From Candidatus Krumholzibacteriia bacterium (GTDB lineage: Bacteria; Krumholzibacteriota; Krumholzibacteriia; Krumholzibacteriales; Krumholzibacteriaceae): a stretch of 5,088 nucleotides of DNA. The position numbers and the translations under genes are program-made. The notes below the pieces were generated by a model. That model worked only from the letters and a program-made list of their open reading frames with translations, ran no database searches and was not told the DNA's origin. Of this stretch, positions 1 through 5,088 are shown in pieces (position 1 is the first letter of the stretch; each line of letters starts with the position of its first letter). The stretch covers positions 1 to 5,088 of the forward strand of contig JAQVGR010000170.1 of NCBI GenBank assembly GCA_028696635.1, in the 5' to 3' direction.

Positions 1-790
1 AGCGGCGGGCCAGCGCGAGGGTGAAGAACCCCGCGCCGCAGTAGAGGTCGAGCGCCCGGCGCGCGGCAAGGCGCGGGAGGCCGGTCACCGTTTCCATCAG
101 GCGGCCGTTGAGGAGGCGGTTGACCTGGAAGAAGGCCTCGGGCTGAACGGGGAACCGCAGCCCCCCCGCCTCCATCAGGACGTCGGGAGGCCCGACCCGG
201 TCGCGGAGCCCCCACAGATGCACCGCGTCGAAGCTGTCCAGGCGGGCGCGCACCTTCGTCATCGGCGCGAGGGATGCGGGGGGCAGCGCCGCGATGGCGC
301 GCCGCATAGACTCGGGCAGGAGCAGGCATCCCGTCTCGGGGAAGGGGACGATCTGCGACGACTCGCGCATCGAGAAGCCCGTCTCGCCGTGGGGGCCGAC
401 CTTGAAGAGGGCGTGATTGCGGTAGCCGAAGCGTTCGGGGCACGGGACGACGCTCGCGATCTCCGCCTTGATCTTCGCGATGCGGGAGAGCGCGTCGAGG
501 ACCGTCTCCCGCTTGACGGCGATCTCCTCGTCGTATCCGATGTGGAGGAAATGACAGCCGCCGCAGCGGCCGAAGACGGGGCACTCGGGTTCTCGCCGCG
601 CCGGCGACGGCTCGAGGATCCGCGTCGCCTCGCCGAAGACGACGCTCTTGCGGCGCGAGGTCACGGTGAACTCGACCGTCTCTCCGGCGGCCGTATACGG
701 GATGAAGAGCGGGCTCCCCTCGTAGTGGGCCAGCCCCATCCCGTTGTAAACGATCCGCTCGATGCGTGCCGTGCCGGTCGCCGGTTCCAT
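1..790 (-). CDS. rlmD: 23S rRNA (uracil-C5)-methyltransferase, RlmD/RumA family, 3' end cut by the window
   Basis: SAM-dependent cytosolic enzyme of the TrmA/RumA family, which methylates C5 of a uracil in 23S rRNA (U1939 in E. coli for RlmD). I translated 263 codons from ATG at 790 to the left edge without a stop. Residues ~6-60 fit an N-terminal TRAM-like RNA-binding domain. Cys70, Cys76 and Cys79 (CPVFGRCGGC) plus Cys155 match the C-x5-C-x2-C...C ligand set of the RumA [4Fe-4S] cluster, which TrmA lacks. FFQVN (220-224) and the SAM motif I LDLYCGAGFFTLALA (247-261) are family hallmarks. The catalytic Cys and general base lie beyond the edge, so activity cannot be judged. The start is uncertain: ATG 790 suits the family's usual N-terminus but has no Shine-Dalgarno, whereas in-frame GTG 826 has one and would add 12 residues. 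RlmC or RlmCD specificity cannot be excluded. It is transcribed divergently from the glycan cluster and is probably unrelated to it. Confidence 0.93.
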   Translation of the reverse strand, partial: MEPATGTARIERIVYNGMGLAHYEGSPLFIPYTAAGETVEFTVTSRRKSVVFGEATRILEPSPARREPECPVFGRCGGCHFLHIGYDEEIAVKRETVLDALSRIAKIKAEIASVVPCPERFGYRNHALFKVGPHGETGFSMRESSQIVPFPETGCLLLPESMRRAIAALPPASLAPMTKVRARLDSFDAVHLWGLRDRVGPPDVLMEAGGLRFPVQPEAFFQVNRLLNGRLMETVTGLPRLAARRALDLYCGAGFFTLALARR

Positions 791-835
791 GCCGGTCACT
801 GTACAGCATGAGGGTCGTCCGCGCACGCGTGAAAT

Positions 836-841
836 CTCCCC
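836..841 (-). promoter_or_regulatory. Shine-Dalgarno pointing to a GTG start at 826 for the methyltransferase
   Basis: Read on the minus strand this is GGGGAG, followed by 9 bases and then GTG at 826-824. That GTG is in frame with the methyltransferase. The ATG at 790 and the GTG at 799 have no purine-rich stretch at normal spacing. The site therefore supports a 275-codon N-terminal portion starting at 826, although homologues usually begin close to the 790 position. Confidence 0.45.
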
Positions 842-870
842 TTTACCCTCCTCCGCGGGGGCTGCATACT
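842..870 (+). promoter_or_regulatory. candidate sigma-70-type promoter for the glycan cluster
   Basis: TTTACC (842-847) matches TTGACA at 4 of 6 positions. After a 17-base spacer, CATACT (865-870) matches TATAAT at 4 of 6. Transcription would start near 877, about 45 bases ahead of the first glycosyltransferase start. The two hexamers sit in a locally A+T-richer patch of an otherwise G+C-rich region between divergent genes, which is where a promoter is expected. Sigma-factor preferences of this organism are unknown, so this is inference from sequence match only. Confidence 0.4.
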
Positions 871-879
871 GTACCCCGT

Positions 880-901
880 GCGCCCCGGAATCTCCGGGCG
901 C
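880..901 (+). other. stable G+C-rich hairpin in the 5' leader of the glycan cluster
   Basis: GCGCCCCGGA (880-889) can pair with TCCGGGCGC (893-901) across the 3-base loop ATC. This gives nine base pairs with one bulged C at 883. No T-run follows, so it is not a standard intrinsic terminator. If the promoter at 842-870 is real, the hairpin lies within a few bases of the 5' end of the mRNA and ends 9 bases before the Shine-Dalgarno at 911. That position would suit mRNA stabilisation or modulation of ribosome access. The pairing is visible in the sequence; the role is inference. Confidence 0.5.
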
Positions 902-910
902 GCTTTGCAG

Positions 911-916
911 AGGGGG
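911..916 (+). promoter_or_regulatory. Shine-Dalgarno deciding the GTG 923 start of the first glycosyltransferase
   Basis: AGGGGG lies 6 bases before GTG 923. The reading frame is also open back to GTG 878, but that upstream start has no such site and would place the leader hairpin inside the coding region. The 923 start gives MRIGMVLQAGIP, the usual beginning of a GT-B N-terminal Rossmann strand. Confidence 0.75.
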
Positions 917-922
917 TCCGCC

Positions 923-2161
923 GTGCGGATCGGCATGGTGCTTCAGGCGGGGATCCCGCCGAACGACATCCGCGTCGAGAAGGAAGCGAAGACCCTGCTC
1001 GCCGCGGGGCATGAGGTGCACCTGCTCCTCGAGGGCGAACCCGGCCGGCCGCGGGAGGAGGTCTGGGAGGGGATCAGGCTCGTGCGCGGGGTCCGGATGA
1101 GCCGCCTGCGGGAGATCGCGCATCGCTACACGTTCAACTTCACCTTCCGCGACCCGCTCTGGAGCGGCGCGCTCGAGAGGTTCGTCGAGGAGCGGGGGAT
1201 AGAGGCGCTGCACGTTCACGACCTGCCGCTCGCTGCCGAGACGCTCCGCGCCGGCCGGCGCGCCGGGATCCCCGTCGTCGCCGATCTTCACGAGAACTTC
1301 CCCGCGGGGCTGCAGGTCTGGTATTCGAGCCGGCTCCAGCGCATGACGATCTACAACGAGGGTCGCTGGACGCGGTACGAGCGCGAGGCGCTGCGCGAGG
1401 TCGATGCGGTGATCGCCGTGATTGATGAATCGAAGGAACGCCTGGCCGGCATCGGGATCTCGCGGGAGAAGATATTCGTCGTGCCGAACACGGAGAGCCG
1501 GCACTGGGAGCAGGCCCCCGTCGACCCGACCGTACTCGAGCGGTACCGCGGCGGCTTCACCCTCTCGTACGTCGGCAAGTTCTCGGCCCACCGGGGGCTC
1601 GACGTGATCGTGCGGGCGATGCCGCGGCTGAAGCGGGAGATCCCCGGGGTGAAGCTGCTGCTCGTCGGCGACCGGAACCGGCCCTATCTGGAATACCTGC
1701 GCCGCCTCGTCGAGACGACGGGGGTCGGCGACGCCGTCGAGCTGACCGGCTGGCAGCCGTTCGGGAGGATCTGGAGCTACATAGAGGCGAGCGACGTCTG
1801 CATCGTTCCGCATCAGCGCAATCCGCATACCGACACGACGATCCCGCACAAGATATTCCAGTACATGCTCCTCGGCAAGCCGGTCATCGTGAGCGACTGT
1901 CCGCCGCTCGAGCGCGTGATAGGCGACGCGGGGGCCGGGCTCGTGTTCCGGCACGACGACCCGGACGATTTCGCCGCCCGCGTGATCGAGCTCCGGGCCG
2001 ATCCCGCCCTGCGCGGGCGGATCGCCGCAGCTGGACGCGAGGCGTTCCTCGACAGATGGAACTGGGAGGCGACGAGCGGCCCGCTGGTCAGGCTCTACGA
2101 GGACCTCGCCGCGGGGAGGCGCCCCGACGCCGGCCGCGCCGGAAGGGGAGGCGTCGCATGA
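923..2161 (+). CDS. glycosyltransferase, GT4-like (GT-B fold)
   Basis: Predicted cytoplasmic or membrane-associated retaining glycosyltransferase of 412 residues that would move a sugar from a nucleotide-sugar donor to a glycan or lipid-linked acceptor. The N-terminal Rossmann domain (~1-190) opens with RIGMVLQAGIPPNDIRVEKEA, includes HVHDLPLA (97-104) and DLHENFPAG (121-129), and ends near VVPNT (186-190). The C-terminal donor-binding domain has YVGKFSAHRGLDVIVRAM (216-233), LLVGD (246-250) and a conserved block from VPHQRNPHTDTT (295) to GKPVIVSDCPP (318-328). Where many GT4 enzymes have E-x7-E, this protein has Thr305 and Gln313 (KIFQYM). The rest of the fold looks intact, so this is more likely a clade trait than a dead enzyme. 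The last ~15 residues are a Gly/Arg-rich tail. The start is GTG 923, supported by AGGGGG. It is the first gene of the cluster, and its TGA overlaps the next ATG by 4 bases. Donor and acceptor cannot be read from sequence. Confidence 0.9.
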   Translation: MRIGMVLQAGIPPNDIRVEKEAKTLLAAGHEVHLLLEGEPGRPREEVWEGIRLVRGVRMSRLREIAHRYTFNFTFRDPLWSGALERFVEERGIEALHVHDLPLAAETLRAGRRAGIPVVADLHENFPAGLQVWYSSRLQRMTIYNEGRWTRYEREALREVDAVIAVIDESKERLAGIGISREKIFVVPNTESRHWEQAPVDPTVLERYRGGFTLSYVGKFSAHRGLDVIVRAMPRLKREIPGVKLLLVGDRNRPYLEYLRRLVETTGVGDAVELTGWQPFGRIWSYIEASDVCIVPHQRNPHTDTTIPHKIFQYMLLGKPVIVSDCPPLERVIGDAGAGLVFRHDDPDDFAARVIELRADPALRGRIAAAGREAFLDRWNWEATSGPLVRLYEDLAAGRRPDAGRAGRGGVA

Positions 2162-3294
2162 AAATCCCTCTGCTCGATCTGGCGGCGCAGTACCGCACGA
2201 TCAAAGGCGAGATCCGGGAGGCGGTCGAAGAGGTCTTCGAGTCGCAGCGGTTCATACTGGGGCCGCGCGTCGCCGAGCTCGAGGAGCGGATCGCCGCGTA
2301 CTGCGGGGTGAGCCGGGCCGTAGGGACCGCCTCGGGAAGCGACGCGATCCTGCTCGCGCTCTCCGCCCTGGGGATCGGCCCCGGCGACGAGGTGATAACG
2401 ACCCCCTACTCGTTCTTCTCGACGGTCAGCAGCGTCACGCGCCTCGGCGCGCGCCCCGTCTTCGCCGATATCGATCCGCGCACCTTCAATATCGATCCGG
2501 CGCGGGTCGCCGGGTCGATCGGGCCGCGGACGAAGGCGATCCTCGTCGTGCATCTCTACGGGCAGACGGCGGAGATGGATCCGATCCTCGATGCGGCGGC
2601 ATCGCGCGGCATCCCGGTGATAGAGGACGCCTGCCAGGCGATCGGCGCCCGCTGCCGCGGCCGCGCCGCCGGATCGATGGGGCTGGCCGGGTGCTTCTCC
2701 TTCTTCCCGTCGAAGAACCTCGGCGGCGCGGGGGACGGGGGGATGGTCGTCACCGGCGACGACTCCCTGGCGGATCGGATCCGCGTGCTGCGCGAGCACG
2801 GCGCGCGGCGGCGGTACTATCACGACGAGGTCGGGATCAACAGCCGGCTCGACGCCATCCAGGCGGCGGTGCTCCTCGTGAAGCTGCGCCGCCTCGACGA
2901 GTGGAGCGAGGGACGGCGACGCAACGCGGCCCGCTACGACGAGCTCCTCGGCGCGGCGGAGGGGGTAGTCACCCCGGCGGCGCTTCCGCACAACCGGCAC
3001 ATCTACAACCAGTACGTGATACGAGCGGCGCGCCGCGACGACCTCAAGGAGCATCTGCAGGGAGCCGGGATCGGCTGCGAGGTCTACTATCCGGTGCCGC
3101 TCCACCTGCAGGCCTGCTTGTCGTTCCTTGGGGGGAAAGAGGGAGACTGCCCCGAGGCGGAGCGGGCTGCGTCGGAGACTCTCGCTCTGCCCGTCTACCC
3201 CGAGCTCACCGCGGCGATGCAGGATGAGGTCGCCGGGGCGATCGGGCGGTTCTACGCCGGCCGCCCCGGGACGGACCGGGCCGGAAAGGATTGA
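2158..3294 (+). CDS. DegT/DnrJ/EryC1/StrS-family PLP-dependent sugar aminotransferase (WbpE-like)
   Basis: Predicted cytosolic fold-type I PLP enzyme of 378 residues, a normal length for the family. It would transfer an amino group, typically from glutamate, to a keto group of a nucleotide-linked sugar. The start PLLDLAAQYRTIK is typical. Visible motifs are FILGP (32-36), GTASGSDAI (56-64) for phosphate binding, PGDEVIT (75-81), IEDACQAIGA (155-164) with Asp157 expected to face the pyridine nitrogen, SFFPSKNLGG (181-190) with Lys186 as the Schiff-base lysine, GINSRLDAIQAA (226-237) and YYPVPLHLQ (310-318). The last blocks resemble WbpE, which aminates UDP-3-keto-GlcNAc uronate, but related enzymes acting on other 3- or 4-keto sugars share them, so the substrate is open. 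GGGGAGG at 2145-2151 lies 6 bases before the ATG. That ATG overlaps the preceding stop as ATGA, suggesting translational coupling. No matching dehydrogenase or N-acyltransferase is in the window. Confidence 0.93.
   Translation: MKIPLLDLAAQYRTIKGEIREAVEEVFESQRFILGPRVAELEERIAAYCGVSRAVGTASGSDAILLALSALGIGPGDEVITTPYSFFSTVSSVTRLGARPVFADIDPRTFNIDPARVAGSIGPRTKAILVVHLYGQTAEMDPILDAAASRGIPVIEDACQAIGARCRGRAAGSMGLAGCFSFFPSKNLGGAGDGGMVVTGDDSLADRIRVLREHGARRRYYHDEVGINSRLDAIQAAVLLVKLRRLDEWSEGRRRNAARYDELLGAAEGVVTPAALPHNRHIYNQYVIRAARRDDLKEHLQGAGIGCEVYYPVPLHLQACLSFLGGKEGDCPEAERAASETLALPVYPELTAAMQDEVAGAIGRFYAGRPGTDRAGKD
3286..3290 (+). promoter_or_regulatory. Shine-Dalgarno favouring ATG 3300 for the second glycosyltransferase
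   Basis: AAGGA lies 9 bases before ATG 3300, with a second purine stretch (GAGG, 3293-3296) closer in. The in-frame TTG at 3291 directly abuts AAGGA with no spacer, so it is an unlikely start. ATG 3300 gives MKIVCFSEIQW, a natural first beta strand for this fold. Confidence 0.65.
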
Positions 3295-3299
3295 GGCGG

Positions 3300-4460
3300 A
3301 TGAAGATCGTCTGCTTCTCCGAGATCCAGTGGCGGTACGTCCGGACGCGGAAGCAGCAGATCCTCACGAGATTCCCTCCCGACTGCGAGATACTCTTCCT
3401 TTCGAGCGTCGTCCGCGGACGGCGCAACAACCTGCTCCCCGAGCGCGACGGCCGCGTCACGCACCTCTGCGTCCCCGCGATGAAAAACTTCCCGCAGGCC
3501 TGGGCGAGAGCGCTCTTCGCCGCGGCGCCCGTGCGTCTGCTCTGGAACGCCCTGCTCTGGTTCTGGGTCTGGGCGGTCCGCTGTGCCACCGGATTCTCCG
3601 GCGGGGGGTGCGTCTTCTACGTATCGAACATCTACTACGCCGCCGTGCTGCGTCTGATGCCGCGGGCGCTGCTCCTCTACGACTGCAACGACGATCCGCT
3701 GGCCTTCCCGGACGCTCCGGCATGGGCGCGGGGGTACTTTTCCCGCCTCGCCCGCATGGCCGATGTCGTGGTGGCCGTCACGTCGGGTCTGCGCACGCGC
3801 CTCGAGAACGCCGGGGCCGCCGAGGTCCGCCTTCTCGGCAACGGCGTCGATTACGAGCTCTTCGAGCGGGCCGCCGCCGGCCCGACCCCCGACGAGATGG
3901 CCGGTCTCCCCCGCCCGGTGATCGGGTACGTCGGGGCGGTGGCGCACTGGTTCGACTTCGATCTCGTCGAACGGGTCGCCGCTGAGCACCCGGCGGCGAG
4001 CGTCGTGATCATCGGTCCCGTCTTCCGCGGTCTCGAGGAGCGCGCGGCCGGCCTGCGCGCGGCGCGCTCCAATGTCGTTTTCCTCGGCGAGCGTCCGTAC
4101 GAGCGGCTCGGCGCCTACTGCGCCGCGATGGACGTCTGCATGATTCCGCTCGCCATGAACGAGCTGAGGCGGCTCGCCGATCCGAACAAGATATACGAAT
4201 ACGCGGCGGCGGGGCGGCCGATCGTGACTCTGGCCTATTCGGAGGAGATAGCCGCCCTCTCGGGACTGCTCCACGTCGCGCGGACCCCGGCCGAGTTCGT
4301 CGGGAGGATCGGCGAGGCGCTTCGCGACGGGGGCGATCCCGAGCGGCTGAAGGCCTTCGCGCGGAGCAGGAGCTGGCAGAGCAGGGCGGACGGGATGATG
4401 AGATTGATACGGGAAGGACTGGACAGAAAACGCCGGCGGTCCGGGAGGAAGACTGCATGA
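3300..4460 (+). CDS. glycosyltransferase, GT-B fold (TuaH-like group)
   Basis: Predicted sugar transferase of 386 residues. The N-terminal domain runs from MKIVCFSEIQWRYVRTRKQQ through YDCNDDPLAFPD (127-138), where the DCNDD patch resembles the D-x-x-D-D segment of TuaH-like enzymes, and ADVVVAVTSGLRTRL (154-168). The C-terminal donor-binding domain has LLGNGVDYELF (178-188), GYVGAVAHWFDFDLV (209-223), VVIIGP (235-240), VVFLGERPYERL (259-270) and DPNKIYEYAAAGRPIVT (294-310). Glu300 fits the second Glu of E-x7-E, while the first position is Leu292, as is common in P-x-K-x-x-E-Y-type enzymes. A strongly hydrophobic, Trp-rich stretch (~78-95) could dock on the inner membrane. The C-terminal tail is very basic (DRKRRRSGRK, 375-384). 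It starts 5 bases after the aminotransferase stop, and its own TGA overlaps the lipoprotein ATG. Both suggest one transcript. Substrates are unknown, and similarity to TuaH is from memory of motifs, not a search. Confidence 0.88.
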   Translation: MKIVCFSEIQWRYVRTRKQQILTRFPPDCEILFLSSVVRGRRNNLLPERDGRVTHLCVPAMKNFPQAWARALFAAAPVRLLWNALLWFWVWAVRCATGFSGGGCVFYVSNIYYAAVLRLMPRALLLYDCNDDPLAFPDAPAWARGYFSRLARMADVVVAVTSGLRTRLENAGAAEVRLLGNGVDYELFERAAAGPTPDEMAGLPRPVIGYVGAVAHWFDFDLVERVAAEHPAASVVIIGPVFRGLEERAAGLRAARSNVVFLGERPYERLGAYCAAMDVCMIPLAMNELRRLADPNKIYEYAAAGRPIVTLAYSEEIAALSGLLHVARTPAEFVGRIGEALRDGGDPERLKAFARSRSWQSRADGMMRLIREGLDRKRRRSGRKTA

Positions 4461-5088
4461 GGACGATCATCATGGGCGCGATGGCCGCGGCCATCGCCGC
4501 GGCGCTGCTGACGGGCTGCTCGCGGAGCCCCGGGGCCGCGGACCTCTACATCCTCGAGGAGCTCGAGGCGGCGGCGGCGGTGTCCGACCCGGCCGGCCGG
4601 GTCCGGCGGCTGGAGATATTCGTTCGCAATCACCGCGGGCATCCCTACCGGGCCGAGGCCTGGCAGAAGATGCTCGAGGCGATGGCGCAGCAACCCGGCG
4701 AAGCCGGGCAGGCCCTGGAGCGGTTCGATCGGGCGATCGGGGAAGAGCGCGATCCGGCGATCAGGGGCCGCCTCCTCTTCTCGAAGTTCGAGTTCCTGTG
4801 GGAATCGGATTCCCTGCTGGCCGTCGATCTGGCCCGCCACATCGCCGCGGGGGACGTGGCCGATTACCGCCTGCTGATGTACATGGCGTACTACCTGATG
4901 GACGCCGGGGGGCAGGAAGAGACGGCCGAGATCATCTTCCGGCGCCTGATAGAGGTCGCCCCCGATCCCCTGCGTCTCGCCCACGCGCGCACCGTCTTCG
5001 CCGGATTTCTCGAGGAGAGGGGGAGGGGGGGGGAGGCCTTCGGGCAGCTCGAGCTCGCCTCGCCCTATCCTTTCGCCGAACGGAGGAT
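4457..5088 (+). CDS. lipoprotein with helical (TPR-like) repeats, cut by the right edge
   Basis: I translated 210 codons from ATG 4457 to the edge with no stop, so the 3' end is missing. MRTIIMGAMA followed by an Ala/Leu core and LTGC (18-21) is a signal peptide with a lipobox. Cys21 would be lipidated after signal peptidase II cleavage, and Ser at +2 (no Asp) fits outer-membrane sorting in diderms that use the Lol rule. The mature part is predicted to be almost all helical, in helix-turn-helix blocks at ~30-58, 62-93, 100-131, 134-167 and 170-199, reminiscent of TPR units without a clean consensus. GGAGGA (4444-4449) lies 7 bases before the ATG, which overlaps the preceding stop as ATGA. Possible jobs are scaffolding for glycan export, or a TPR stalk ahead of a domain beyond the edge. 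I do not recognise the family. The 9-G run at 5025-5033 lies inside it. Confidence 0.8.
   Translation, partial: MRTIIMGAMAAAIAAALLTGCSRSPGAADLYILEELEAAAAVSDPAGRVRRLEIFVRNHRGHPYRAEAWQKMLEAMAQQPGEAGQALERFDRAIGEERDPAIRGRLLFSKFEFLWESDSLLAVDLARHIAAGDVADYRLLMYMAYYLMDAGGQEETAEIIFRRLIEVAPDPLRLAHARTVFAGFLEERGRGGEAFGQLELASPYPFAERR
4478..4497. repeat. 20-base perfect palindrome in the lipoprotein signal-peptide codons
   Basis: GCGATGGCCGCGGCCATCGC reads the same on both strands, and the symmetry breaks at 4477/4498. It begins 22 bases into the lipoprotein gene and encodes part of its Ala-rich signal peptide. In RNA it can form an 8-base-pair stem with a CGCG loop just downstream of the start codon. Ala codons (GCC/GCG) are rich in self-complementary steps, so chance is a real alternative. 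Confidence 0.85.
5025..5033 (+). repeat. run of nine G within the lipoprotein gene
   Basis: A G9 tract follows a G5 tract (5019-5023) with a single A between them, in the codons for ERGRGGE (residues ~187-193). The frame downstream continues sensibly (EAFGQLELASPYPF), so the tract length shown is compatible with an intact gene. Such tracts are prone to replication slippage and to sequencing or assembly error. Confidence 0.9.

Noticed and set aside
218..811. Plus-strand open frame of 197 codons over the methyltransferase
   Set aside because: The minus strand encodes clear RlmD motifs across this span; the plus-strand product is Arg/Ala/Glu/Asp-rich with no recognisable domain.
798..874. ACTGTAC occurring twice (798-804 and 868-874), the first inside the palindrome CTGTACAG, as a possible operator pair
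   Set aside because: A 7-base repeat within about 130 bases is expected by chance fairly often, the second copy lacks the palindrome, and the spacing matches no operator I know.
2590..2603. Small inverted repeat GATGC-GGCG-GCATC
   Set aside because: A 5-6 base-pair stem inside well-conserved aminotransferase codons; such short stems are common in G+C-rich coding DNA.
2095..3105. Minus-strand open frame of 336 codons opposite the aminotransferase
   Set aside because: It is antisense to a gene with clear PLP-enzyme motifs. The translation is Arg/Asp/Gly-rich and low in complexity, as expected of reverse-frame shadows in G+C-rich DNA, and it resembles no family.
3252..4274. Minus-strand open frame of 340 codons opposite the second glycosyltransferase
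   Set aside because: Same reasoning: shadow composition, no motifs, and a strong coding signal on the plus strand.
4235..4984. Minus-strand open frame of 249 codons over the lipoprotein start
   Set aside because: It covers the end of the second glycosyltransferase, the ATGA junction and the lipobox region, all well supported on the plus strand.

Overview
The window comes from a G+C-rich bacterium, roughly two-thirds G+C by eye. A lipoprotein with a lipobox suggests a diderm. Codon use and protein style would fit an uncultured lineage, but nothing here fixes the taxon, so I do not name one.

Layout: (1) The first ~790 bases encode, on the minus strand, the N-terminal two-thirds of a TrmA/RumA-type 23S rRNA uracil-C5 methyltransferase (RlmD-like). 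Its Fe-S cluster cysteines and SAM motif are visible, and its C-terminus lies beyond the left edge. (2) A divergent intergenic region of about 130 bases (791-922) holds a plausible sigma-70-type plus-strand promoter, a strong leader hairpin, and Shine-Dalgarno sequences for both directions. (3) From 923 to the right edge runs a tight plus-strand cluster of four genes: a GT4-like glycosyltransferase (923-2161), a DegT/DnrJ/EryC1/StrS sugar aminotransferase (2158-3294), a second, TuaH-like glycosyltransferase (3300-4460) and a lipoprotein with a helical-repeat look (4457 to the edge, truncated). Junctions are a 4-base ATGA overlap, a 5-base gap and another 4-base ATGA overlap, so the four genes are very probably one transcript.

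Together the three enzymes look like part of a surface-glycan pathway. The aminotransferase would make a nucleotide-linked amino sugar, and the two glycosyltransferases would add sugars to a lipid-linked or surface acceptor. No flippase, polymerase, initiating transferase or other nucleotide-sugar enzyme is in the window, so the product cannot be named. The lipoprotein is the least expected member. I see no mobile element, CRISPR array, tRNA, rRNA or terminator. I found no convincing new system. The items most worth a second look are the coupled lipoprotein, a 20-base perfect palindrome in its signal-peptide codons, the 9-G run near the right edge, and the 5' leader hairpin.
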